Assembly (NCBI GenBank): GCA_963682055.1
Contig: OY821743.1
Coordinates: 15,287,566 to 15,351,565, forward strand
Length of the DNA: 64,000 nucleotides
Direction of reading: 5' to 3'
From: Primula veris
Lineage: Eukaryota; Streptophyta; Magnoliopsida; Ericales; Primulaceae
Positions 47,528 through 58,874 of the stretch are shown here, one piece after another (the first letter of the stretch is position 1; each line of letters starts with the position of its first letter). Position numbers and translations under genes: made by a program. The notes under the pieces are model-generated. The model saw nothing but the letters and a program-made list of their open reading frames with translations. It did not search any database and was not told the origin of the DNA.

Positions 47528-47930
47528 TTATTGCTTGATGTTGCATTCAGAAGCTAAGTTTCCCATGCGTTCAGTTAAAATTACCAACTTTCGATCTCTC
47601 TCGAGCTCAGATCCCAACGCCAGACTTTCCATTTTGGAATTCTCCCATTCTCCGGTATCAGAGTTCGCATTGTCCTTGTCCTCGCGTAATGGACTAGACA
47701 TAAGAAACTGTTCCACATCCGAGTAATCTGTGTTGATCAGAATTAAGTTGCCCATAATTTTAGAAAAAAAGTAAATCATCCATAGGCTCAGGCAGGAAAT
47801 CAGTATCCGAAAGAGATTCTAGATCAACATTGGCAGTGTCTGATTCTAAAAATTTATTTGGGCTTAATTGGGTAGGAGATTGACTCACGGGATCCTGAAA
47901 TTGATTCGAATCCTCATCAGATGTGGCCCT
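47528..47930 (-). pseudogene. Possible heat-shock-factor C-terminal fragment
   Basis: Two minus-strand frames read in order: SDEDSNQFQDP, LESLSDTDFLPEPMDDLL (about 47920-47770), then after a frameshift DVEQFLMSSPLRED, TGEWENSK and LTERMGNLAS before a stop at 47528. Short acidic/aromatic activation motifs followed by an LTE.MG.L.S ending recall class-A plant heat-shock factors. The DNA-binding domain is absent, so this is a fragment and the assignment is tentative. Confidence 0.35.
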
Positions 47931-47939
47931 TAAGAGAGA

Positions 47940-48130
47940 GTGATGTATATAAATCTACTAATGGTAATGTTAAACACAAAAAAATGGTGGGGAATTACTT
48001 TATGTAGAAGAGTCTATCATTGAAAAACGATCTTTGATATAAACAATGGCTTCAAATGGTAAAAACAACTGCATTTTGCATAAGGTGCTTTGAAAATAAA
48101 TGATTTATGATGGTAAATAATCTAATTTTT
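47940..48130 (-). repeat. Fragment of the duplicated unit
   Basis: Matches 4030-4140 and 61800-61910 (AACAACTGCATTTTGC, then TGATTTATGATGGTAAATAA). Confidence 0.6.
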
Positions 48131-48487
48131 TTTATCCTAACGGAAAATCAATATAAAAAAAAATCTCAAGACTGAAAACGAACTATAACCCGAACACCTA
48201 CAACTTAAACAAACACAAATAGGTAAGACAATTCACTTTGACAAGTAAAAAAGCAATAAACTTACCGGAAAAAGTAAAGGGGAATAAACACTATAATACA
48301 TGCAAACAGTGGTCGAATTTATATAAATTTCCAAAGAAACCAACGCATATTCTCACAGGGCCCACGGGCCTATGCATACACCGATATGTACTTAACTTGA
48401 TAAATGCTGTCGAGTTTATATAAATTTCCAACGAAGTTGATGCATGCTGTTTCATGGCCCACGTCCTATGCATACACCGATGTGTAG

Positions 48488-49075
48488 TTAACGTGATAAC
48501 TGTTGGACCTTAACAACTGACTGGAGGCCTTGCTGAATCTTGTTAGAAAAATGGGCATGCAACCGGGTTACACACTTGTAATAGATTGTTTCAGGGGAGT
48601 TATAAGTGTGAGCATTAGCAAACATCCTCTTTGCATCAGCAATAAACATTTCCAATGTCACGTAATATAGCTCCGACTCCACTCGCTTGGACATTGTTTT
48701 CATATCCATGGGGTCTTTAATGATGTTGTAGTAGTCCGGCACATCACATGCATCAACTGGTTCCTTGAAAGGCCAAGTATCTACATGTTCGTGTATTATC
48801 TTTAAGAGAGAGCGCATACACGTGGCATACACGTGGTCAAAGATTTCCGATTTAAAGCGTTGTCTCCAGAAGCATTAAGCATTTTAAATCGAGAATGGCG
48901 TCAACCCGGCTTCCTTCAACCCAGGAATATCATCAACCTTGATCATCTTTTAGGAATGCCTTCGAAAATCAATGCTAGGTTAGACAATGTGACAATTTGA
49001 TAGTTCCTTTATCTTCTCATCAATTGCCTGCCTTTGACTCCGAACCATAACTGACAATGCTTGATATAAAAAGGG
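48488..49075 (-). pseudogene. GCN5-type histone acetyltransferase pseudogene (bromodomain end)
   Basis: Minus-strand DNA encodes the C-terminal part of a GCN5/HAG1-like acetyltransferase: RSQRQAIDEKIKELSNC (about 49040-48990), a damaged linker (MIKVDDIPGLKEAG), then a nearly complete bromodomain ([25 protein letters not shown], the acetyl-lysine-contacting Asn in [13 protein letters not shown]) up to a stop at 48488. GCN5 acetylates histone H3 in SAGA complexes. The catalytic domain is missing. Stops and shifts lie near 48982 and 48950, with a local ACGTGTATG duplication near 48820. The region reads continuously without introns, which fits a processed copy. It joins directly to a module exon at 49076. 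Confidence 0.8.
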
Positions 49076-49165
49076 AAATGGCCGTGAATGTATTACCTTC
49101 TTGCGAAGTTTTTTTGAAATGAAATGAACAACGATCTTATAAATCTGTTTCCATGAGTACATACA
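49076..49165 (-). repeat. Module copy G: exon-2 block only
   Basis: Matches 4160-4240 (GAAATGAAATGAACAACGATCTTATAAA on the plus strand), with the donor-like AAGGTAATA, fused to the GCN5-like pseudogene. Confidence 0.6.
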
Positions 49166-49359
49166 TAAGGTAAGTTGCTACAGAGGGAGAGAGGACTATG
49201 GCGATAACATGACGGCGCCTTAGGGCTCTGTCACCCATCAATCAACCCCCCCCCCCCCCCCCTTCTTTTTTTTTCTTTACATATTCAGATAGATCTCGAC
49301 ACCCTCTCTCTTTATATATAACTAATTAGGGTTTTAGTTCCTCCCAATTTGGGGCTTTG

Positions 49360-50763
49360 ATGACGACAGTCAATGAGGAGTTTTCTCCGCCGCCGCCTCA
49401 CCCAAAGACTAAAGTCTCCTATGCAGTTGCAGTCAAAGGTAATAAATCCAATCCCGAGTTAGAGGTAAACACATATAAATTGGATCTTAATAAGCTGGAA
49501 ATAAATGATATTCAGCAAGCATTAAAGCAAACTCAATTAAAGGAATCTGGGTCTGCTGCTATTTTTCCACCTTTAGAATTGCAAAGGTCGAGCTTTCCTC
49601 TACAATTAGCCCTAATTGCTAAATTTAATAGAGGAAGGCCTAAGATTGATACTATTAGAGACCATATACTCATAAATAGGGGACTCTCTCAAACTCTGTT
49701 ATGAGTCTCATTGATTATAGGCATGGTCTAATTAAGACTAGAAACGCTACTGACTTTACTGACGCTTGGACCCAAAACAACAATGAAATTGAAGGAGCTC
49801 TTTTTAGAATATATAAGTGGACAATAAATTCCCCTGCTGCCATTGAATTGTTGTATCCTCTCATACGTAAAAGTCATTACCCAATCTTTTGGTAGGTTTT
49901 TGATTGCGGATTTACCCTCACTTACTCATGCTAGGCCTAGCTATACTAGAGTATATGTGGAGTTAGATATTTTAGATGATAGAGGGGATTTAATTTGGAG
50001 TGGTAGCTCTCATGAGGAGAGTTTTTGGCAAAAAGTGGAGTATGAAAAACTCCCTAAATATTGTGATAAGTGTTGGCTACAGGGTCACTCTCCCCTTGAG
50101 TGTAAAAAATTCACTAATACTAAAACTCAGCAGCAATCTAAAGCTCACTATTCTGCTAATGAAAATATGGGCTCTAAGGTGCAAACTGAGGAAAAAATAG
50201 GGAATAATGATCTGGTTGAACAAAATATTATAAGGGATGCAAAAAAGTTTCAGAACATGGGAAAAAATGATGATATTAGAGAAGAGTATGTGGCTAAGAA
50301 GGCACGGAATATAAAAAATGGAGGGGAAGGCTCAATAGCTAACAGATTCTTTAGAAAAGTGAATGGTAAGCTAGTAGAGGTTGATAAAAATGATGAGGAA
50401 AATATAAAAAAACTCTGGAACCAGGGGAATAGAGTAATAAAACAGGGGTGACGCATGAAGTTTTGGAACCTGAAAAAGGGGCTGAACATTGTAAAGAAAT
50501 GGGTTCAAAAGAAATGGTTGGGGAAGACAGATTGTTAACCCAAATGGACACGTTGAGGTTAACTCAATAGAGGATTCTTTGGCTCCAACACCAAATGAGG
50601 AATATGGTGGAAATATGCTCTCTCCAAATGCTAAGTCTTTCACCCCAAGCCATATTTCTACTGTTGCAGCTAATGTTTCTCCTTTGGAGGAATCAAGTGT
50701 TGGAAAAACCTTTATTTTTATTGGTTTGAATGCAAATAAATTTGTATGTTACAAATTTTAATA
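49360..50763 (+). pseudogene. LINE ORF1 remnant (DUF4283 and zinc knuckle)
   Basis: Starts at ATG 49360 after a C-tract and leader. Reads as the RNA-binding ORF1 of a plant LINE: VSYAVAVKGN, the DUF4283-like region (SLIDYRHGLIKTRNATDFTDAW, EGALFRIYKWTI, about 49700-49840), an internal deletion, then VYVELDILDD and a zinc knuckle CDKCWLQGHSPLEC (about 50062-50103), followed by a charged tail. Stops at 49702 and 49893 break it. No endonuclease or RT follows, so the 3' part of the element is missing. Confidence 0.75.
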
Positions 50764-51034
50764 GCTCACATTTATGGTATTGTTGATTTGTAACTCCTAA
50801 CATGGGTTTTGATATAAAACTATATGTGTATCTATTTTGATAAGAATAAAATAACAAGAATAAAAGAGATACAGGCACTTTCACACATGCACACACATGC
50901 ACACACATACATATGCATACATATAGAGAGAGAGTATCACACCATCAACGGCTCGATCGTGGCTTGGTGTCGTTTCTGTCGAGTCACCTATGATAGACGT
51001 TGTATCTTGGAAATAAAGTGTCCTATTAATCCAG
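50764..51034. other. Simple-repeat-rich spacer
   Basis: Contains CACACATG/CATACATA repeats at about 50880-50930. No gene. Confidence 0.5.
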
Positions 51035-51170
51035 AAGCAGATGTGATATGGAAAATATCGTTTAAGAGAAACTGATTGTAGTTAACTCGTCTCAGACTTT
51101 AGTACATTTCGGTATCATTTACATTCTTTTATGTTAAAACTTATATTTGATATTTATAAATTTGAGAAAA
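51035..51170. repeat. Outlying duplication block, right copy
   Basis: Pairs with 1-135. Confidence 0.7.
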
Positions 51171-51208
51171 CTACTAAGCACGCACACACAGTCCTAACAT
51201 GACAAATA

Positions 51209-52761
51209 TGATATCTTGGCAAATCATGACAAATGGCAATTGCACGAAAAACACATCAACAAGTATAACTCGCAAACACAAGTAAATGAACATATAATCA
51301 AGATCAACTGAATTAATAATAAAATAAAATAAAATAAAACAAGACTCAACGAAACACAAAGTCGGGATTGCCTCACATGTACCCACTTTTAGAGCCACTC
51401 TGCTCTAGGACCCAAAGTGCAATGGTTCCCTCACCCATATTCTGACACTAATATGTGACCAAAAGATATGGGGCCGGCTTTAAGCGGACTAATCTTATGG
51501 TACCGATATACCTAATCCTTGCGCAAGTTTCCGGGATCTCACCGTAAGCTGACACAGCGCTGCCTTAACACTTGATACTGCAATCCCTAAAATAAATATA
51601 AAATACTCCGAATACCAAACACAAAAACAGTAAACTCCACAATAAAACATAAAACATACTTTATAATATTTGATGTAATTAGATAAACACATCACCACAA
51701 AAGTATACACGGTATCACCACAAGAATATACACGATATCACCACTGTCACACTTTCACCACTTTAACACTTTCACTTTTTTTTTTATAAATATTTAATTA
51801 AATAACATATTTAAATCATTTTATTTTTCTACAATTCATTTTATAATAAAAATAGTAAAATCGTCATACAAATATAATCACCATAAAAATAACGATGTCA
51901 AGCTGTTACACACACAAAATACAATAACATGATGCAATACATACTAACCATTTTACATACCTTAGCATACAACAAACAACACACAAAACCGCCTTTAAAG
52001 CGAAACCATATTACTCCCCCTTACCTACGCAAACGAGAGCTCGTTTGTCAAATACCCCCAAACTCAAGCCGAAACCCACCTAACGGTTAGAAACGGATTT
52101 GGACAGGCCAAAACAGTCCTTTAACAGCCCTAAAAATGTAATTAAAACGAGTTGCGGATTAATATAAAAGTCCCTAATTCGGATTGTAGTAAAAAATGGG
52201 TTTTTATAAAAGTCAAAATCAGATAAAACGGATTACACGGATAGATAGAACTCGAAGAGTAGATCAAAATAATGTATTTAATCATGAAAAACGGAGTCCG
52301 AACGCACCCGAAACAGAATCAAACCCCGGATGCTCGAAACCCGAGAAAAATCCATGCACCACTGCCCAAACTCACCGATCAGACCTGACCAATCCCTTTC
52401 CAACGACCTAAACCCCTTCTCCGGCGTTTGTCACTCTCTCTCTCCCTATGTCAACTCCGCTGGTCTCTCTCTCTTCTATTATCTCTCTCCGTATGTATGT
52501 ATCTATGTAGATGCATATATGTAATATGTATATGTATATATGTATATGTATTATCTATATATTTAGGTTTTAGTATAAGTAATTTACTAATTAGTCCACT
52601 TACTTATTACATGATACAAATCACCCCAACAACTATTATATACATCCAATTCCATATCACACATGTATATTTTACACAAATACGTAATCACCCACAAAAC
52701 TAAATATCACTATCTTATTACTAAAATTAATAATAAAGTTCAAAATTTCCGAGACGTTACA
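51209..52761 (-). mobile_element. Probable solo LTR, Ty3/gypsy-like (1.55 kb)
   Basis: On the minus strand it begins TGTAACGTCTCGGAAATTT, a start typical of long plant gypsy-group LTRs, and ends CA. It is flanked by AAATA at 51204-51208 and 52762-52766. The left duplication copy has the uninterrupted AAATACCAG at about 1226. No internal coding region remains. The flank left of it has also been rearranged, so the TSD is supportive rather than decisive. Confidence 0.55.
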
Positions 52762-53040
52762 AAATACCAGCGTTATTTATCACCGGCGGCATTCATGACT
52801 CCAACTTCTAGAGAGTAATACTGTATTTGTTTGTAATGTGTATTAGGTTTATTTGGCAGCTAGGTCTATTACTCCTCTAAAGTATTTGTTTACTGAAGCA
52901 ATAAAGAGATTTCCCCTGTAAAGTATTTGTTTTTTTTTTTCAGGATTACCCAAAATGAGTAATTTAGTTATTCGTTAATTTTTTGTCTGTATTATGAATT
53001 GAAAACAAACTAAACAAGTTCAACAGAGGCTTACTTTAGT

Positions 53041-53760
53041 GGGGTTTCTAATGGTTTACGCGAGGAGTTCGACTTGAGGCCTAGGGATCTTGCCGTGCTT
53101 GGTTGTCTTCCTGCCCCACATGCTCATGATTTCTTACTTCCCATCCCTATAGAGGGTTTATATCAGCGCATGTCCCATACAGAATACCAAGTTATTATCA
53201 AGTATCGACTTTTAATTCCTCTATACCGGAAAGGGAAATGTGTCCGGCTTGTCACAGGGTTCGTCTTGACTCATTTGGTGACCATGCAGTCAATTGTAGG
53301 AACCTTTCGGGGTTCAAATACCGCCATGACTTGGTTAGGGATGTATTGTATGATATCATTTGTAGAGAAGGAATTTCAGATAGAAAGGAGGTACCTGTGA
53401 ACTTTCTTACGGATCCATCTGAGGGGAGATCTACCCTTAGGCTAGCATACGTTCTTGTTTCGCCCTTGATGGGGTTTGTTATTAGAGAATTTACCGTGGG
53501 TCACGCAGCTACTACTGCAGTGACAACAAATGTAGAGAAACATGAGAAGGATTGTCAAGACAATTAACAATGTTTCATACCTTTTGTGTTTGATACATTT
53601 GATTTTTTAGTTACTGAGTCTGTTGAGCTTCTCAGAAGAGTGCAGAAAGTTATGAATAGAAATGTGTTGACTGCAGGTTCGACTGAATATGTCTTTAGAA
53701 GGTTACGATTTGCTATTCAAAGATGACTAGCGGCACAGTTTGTTACCCGTTTATCTCAAA
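53041..53760 (+). pseudogene. Endonuclease-like fragment of an RT-associated family, copy 2
   Basis: Sister of 1558-2345. Keeps CPACHRVRLDSFGDHAVNC (about 53240), the RHD-V-RDVL region and NFLTDPSEGRSTLR. It lacks about 46 nt present in copy 1 (after 53462), and that deletion is bounded by a 4-nt GTTT microhomology. A stop at 53565 (CAATTAACAA) and later shifts break the C-terminal part. Confidence 0.6.
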
Positions 53761-54667
53761 CTCATATGTAATAATTTTACTCTAATCAGTTTTATTAATA
53801 TAAAAAAAAACTAAACAAATATAGAGGACATGAAAAACAACAAAACAGGAGGGATCTTTTCTTATAATGAACTTAAGATTTGGAGAATTGTTTGTAAGGT
53901 CTCGGTGTCGATCAACAGGCGGAACCTTATACAGTATATCTAAGACAATGAACTCAAGATTGCTTTAATCGGCTAATCTTGTGCTAATTTCAAATGCCAA
54001 ATCAACAGGACGACATTAAATGCAACCGTTTTTTCTTCGTTAAACTTGAAGTTTATAGCAAGTATGAATTAATTAAATCAAGCCTCCTGATCATTCCGTG
54101 AAGGCAAGAGTAAGAACAATTACAAAAAAGTGGAGAAAATGTAAAATTAACATTTATATTGATATCAATGACTTACAAACATCTCAATGCTATTAACAGC
54201 GAAGTTAGGCTATACACTAAAAGAAAAGCGAAAACATAACCCTGAAATGCCATGAAGAACAATCTCTATTAACTACAGCCCAGGAAATATTTTATCTAGT
54301 TTCTTCTGGACGGCCTTACGTCACTTCATGGTCCTCCTAGGTGGTTGGTGACCCACCATTGCCTCAAAATCCTCCTCAACCTCACTCCTCAATAGACACA
54401 CCGAGAACTCCGACCTTTGCTCCCTCAACTTCCCACTTGATTTCAAATCAGTCCTCTCATGTTACCCTAACCAAGATTTCGTGGTTACCCTGATCACCAT
54501 CAACTTTCACTCTCCCTCTCCTATCTCTCAGTTTACACGGCATTGGATTCCCTCCTTCTCTCTTATTACCTAATTTTTCCCGGCCTAGCATTTCAGCTCG
54601 AATTTTATCCGTCTCCTTCAGCATGTCCATCGCACCTTCTCTCATCCCTTCATATGCCACCTTCGAC
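53761..54667. other. Shared non-coding DNA and coiled ORF, right copy
   Basis: Matches 2346-3254. The hypothetical charged frame recurs here on the minus strand (54457-54667) and is cut by the LINE insertion. Confidence 0.55.
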
Positions 54668-55233
54668 GGAGAGTTTTTTTTGTTTTTTTTTTTAAGGCAA
54701 GTAATTATATTAAAAAACAATAAGAGAACAATTCCTTGCATAACACAGTTTGCTACCTAAGGACCAGAAAAAAAAAAAAACACAACTGTGAGTTTTTATA
54801 CAAATAACTAACTCGAAATTCTCTAGAATCACAGAGAATTGATATAATACAAGCTTCCCAATTAGTAGTCGTTGGAAATTATTTTAGCATAGCTGTACAT
54901 ACAACAATTGTACTAAGAACGAATTCAGACAGCATCTCCTAATCACATCTTCTTGAACTAATATATCTGCTAGGCCAAGCTCCATTCTTCTTTCATCAAC
55001 ATTTCTTCCTTACAGGAGTTTGAAACCCCATAAAATCCTAACAAAGAAGACAACACTTACGCAGTATACAAGTTCAAATCAACAACAATTAGTATTTTCA
55101 TAAGACTAGCTCACAGAATACCTTGAGCATTCAGCCATGTCATTGCTTAACAATCTTGTAGAACAATCCAAATTGTAGGAACCTAGACCTCAAGAAACAC
55201 AAAAACAATACTCTTACAAGAACAACAGCTAAT

Positions 55234-58200
55234 TTAATGAGTTACATCAAGGTTCCAGGCATTAGTAATGTAAGAGTTCTTATAATTTTTAGGAATCCCT
55301 TTTAATTTACCAATCTTGATTTTAATAATAAAATGAATTTGCTGCAGAACAGTAGCTATATCAGAGCTACCATTACCATATTTTCTATTATTCCTTTCCC
55401 TCCAAATAAAATAAACAGAGGAAGAGAAACTAATTTTCCCAACCATAGGATCTAAATAGTCTCCTTTGAACATATTACTGGCCCGCACAATCCAGTCCCT
55501 CAAAGAGTAACAGATACCAGAAAAACTAGCTTTGTATAACAAAGTATGTAAAACTCTAGTTGCAAAGTCACATATAAAGAACAAGTGGTCCAAATCATCC
55601 ATAGGAGAGTGACACAAATGACAGCAAGTGTTAACATTAGGGTACCAGCCACTCACTTTGTCATTTGTAGGCAGTATTTGTAAGATAGCTTGCCAAAGAA
55701 TCACACTGCACTTGGGTACATGGTTTTTAAACCAAACAATTTTATGCCAATTCACAAGAGCCCTTTTACCTCTCAAATGATTCCACATAGCCTTAACTGT
55801 GAAACCATCATCATTGAGACTCCAAGCTAAATTATCACCTCTACCATTGTAAATGGCAGGATGATTCAAGCTTTTAATACTAATAATGTCAGGATTATTG
55901 GTGTGACGCCAGTTTCAAGTATTATCTCTAATAATGGCAGACAGGTTTGCCTCTATATGAAGCCTAGTATCATTAACCATTGCGCTAGTATGGGCCCTAG
56001 GAAGAATATGACCAATCTTGGGCCAGTTATCATACCAAAGCTTGATATTGTTACCATTACCCACTTTAAAGAAAACCAGCTCTTTGAGGTGTTCTCTAAC
56101 TTTGAGAATCTTTTTCCAAGAGTAGCTACAATTAGATGGATTCTTAGCAATCCAAATGCTCCTCTCTTTTAGGATATTGGAGTAAATCCATTTTTTCCGT
56201 AGAGTGTCCTTGCTAGGGTCACAAATGTTCCATATAAGTTTGATAATCAAAGCAGTGTTCCAAATTCTTATATTTTTAATACTTAGACCACCTTCTTTCA
56301 AAGGAAAATTTAAGTCAGTACAAGCCACTCTAACTCCAGACCCCCTCCAAAGGATTTTAGAAAGAATTTGATCAATCTTCTTAGTAACACAGACATGGAG
56401 AATGAAATGAGAGCACCAGAAAATGCTCATACTATACAGAACATACTTGATAAGCTGGATCCTACCAGCATAAGAAAGGAATTTACTAGTCCAAGACAAA
56501 ATTCTCCTAGTGATCATGTTAACTAAAGCATCACAGTGGATTGATTTAAGTTCAGAAGATATAAGGGGAACTCCTAGATATCTCACAGGGAGTTCTTCCC
56601 TCTTATACTTCAACAACTCATTTATCTCACTTAACTCGTCATCATTAACAGAACATTGGAAAATGCTACTCTTATCAGGATGAAGAACTAATCCAGAAAA
56701 ACTAGAGAAATCCTCTAATGCCTTAGAGATTATCTTAACAGAGTCTAAATCACCATTTGTAAACAAAAGTAAATCATCAGCAAAGCACAAGTGGGTGATT
56801 TTCAAATTTTTACACTTAGCATGAAATTTAAAGACAGCAGACCCACACCTTTTCTCAAGAATAAGTGATAAGACTTTGGATTTAATGGGGATCCCCTTGT
56901 CTAATACCTCTTTTACCTTTAAAGAACCCTTCCATGCTACCATTAATCATAATGGAATAAGAGGGGGTGGAGATACACTCCTTCACCCAATTCCTAAGAC
57001 TAGGAGGGAACCCCATTAAATCCAAAATGTCACTAATAAATAGCCAATTGATAGAATCAAAAGCCTTCATAAAATCAACTTTGAGAGCAACCTTATGCTT
57101 ATCCTTACCAAGACGGTAACCATGCGTAATCTCTTGAGCAAGCAAGATATTGTCAGTAATGCTACGACCCTTAATAAAGGCAGACTGATTTTTAGCAATA
57201 AGATTGTCCAAATGAGGCTTAATTCTACTAGCTATAAACTTATAAATGCACTTGTATATAGAGTTACAGCAATAAATAGGCATGTAATCCCTAATATGAG
57301 TAGCGTTATCTTTTATAGGGATTAGAGAAATACAAGTACTATTAACTTGTTTAAGAAGACAACTGGATTAAAAAAAATCTTGAATAGCAAGAGTTATATC
57401 CTTGCCTATAATATGTCAAACCTTGTTGAAAAAGTACTCATTAAACCCATCAGGACCAGGGGTCTTCTTTTGGTTAAGAGAGAGCATACATTTAGTAATC
57501 CCATCCTCAGAAAACATAGTATCCATCTTAGCATTCATCTCACTAGTAACCACTGGTTTGACAAACTCCTTAAGAGCTAATCTATGAGGATAGACATTTT
57601 TATTAGAGGAACCAATAAGATTAGTATAAAAATCCAGAATATTGTGAACAATATCAGTGTGCTTAGTAAGAGGATTGCCATTATTATCTTCTATGCTAGC
57701 TATCCTATTTCTATTATTCCTCTGGTTCATAGATTTAAAAAAATAAGCAGTGTTATTATCATCTTCTTCCAGCCAAAGAACCCTACTTTTCTGCTTAGCA
57801 AAGCTCTCCTCTTCAGTGAGAACATCAAGTAAAGTGCCCTTAATAATATTAATAGAAGCTAGGGAAATAGCAGGATCTCCCTTATCAAACAAGACTTGAG
57901 AATAATGGAGAGCCTCACTAATAGTATTAGTTTTGGCTCTAATATCTCTACCTTTAATCAAGGCCATCTTCTTAAGAGCTAATTTAGTAGCATGTAGCAC
58001 TCCAAGATCTGGTCACTATATCAAAGAAATCCTCATAGTTAGTCCAATGGTTAAAAAATCTAAAAGGCTTGGGGCCAGTTGAGAAAGCTTTACAAAAAGA
58101 AACTAGCATAGGAGAATGGCCAGAAATATCATGGGGTAAAAATTTAGAGAAAGAGTTGCAAAAATAGTTAATCGAATTATCATTAACAAGCACTCTGTCT

Positions 58201-58802
58201 ATCTTCCTTTGGATAGCTAAGGAAATCCAATTGTTGCACCAAGTTTATTTGAGGCCATTAAAACAAAGGTCATTCAGATTAGCCTTATTAATAAAGTTAG
58301 GAAAATCCTTGTAGTGGGGAGGCTACCTCCTAAATTATCATGAGGAAACCTAAGAGAATTAAAATCCCCAACACTACCCAAGGCAACCCCAAAGTATTGT
58401 TAGCCAGACCAGATAACCCATCCCATAAAATAGATCTCTTCTTGTGCAGATTGTCAGCATAAAAAAAAAAGTAACAATCAATTCATCATTTGAATTAATA
58501 TTCTTAAGGTTGCAATGAATATATTGAGGTTTAGCTATTAAAACATTGCAATCCCAAACAAGAGGATCAAAAGCAACAATAATTCTAAAATAAGGAGCCT
58601 CCACAATGTTACTAATAAAGTTCCAATTAGGAAAAGTATAAGAACAAGAAGAGTCAATTCTATCAGCAGGAATTTTAGTTTGTAAAATACCAACACAAGA
58701 AATCTTATTATTAGTAATAAGAGACTTAATAGCATCTTGCTTAATTTTCTTATTCATACCTCTAATGTTCCAGCAACCAATACAATTACATTGTGTCATC
58801 AT
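55234..58802 (-). pseudogene. LINE ORF2: endonuclease and reverse transcriptase
   Basis: Begins at ATG 58802 (MMTQCNC) with the APE-type endonuclease start CWNIRGMNK. The endonuclease is frameshifted between 58374 and 58193. RT region: WLEEDDNNTAYFFK (about 57760), TPGPDGFNEYF (about 57440), NQSAFIKGRSITDNILLAQE (about 57170), KVDFMKAFDSINW (about 57070), RGIRQGDP (about 56890) and FADD at 56784-56773. Then RYLGVPL, SYAGRIQLIKY, and a zf-RVT domain (HKIVWFKNHVPKCSVILWQ, CCHLCHSPMDDLDHLF, about 55750-55590). The frame stops at 55234 with no RNase H, unlike the LINE at 20194-25980. Confidence 0.9.
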
Positions 58803-58874
58803 TAAGATATTTATTAGAAGTGGTAGCATTAGTAGACTTATCCAGCTTTTTTAGCTGTTTATTGACTTTATTAT

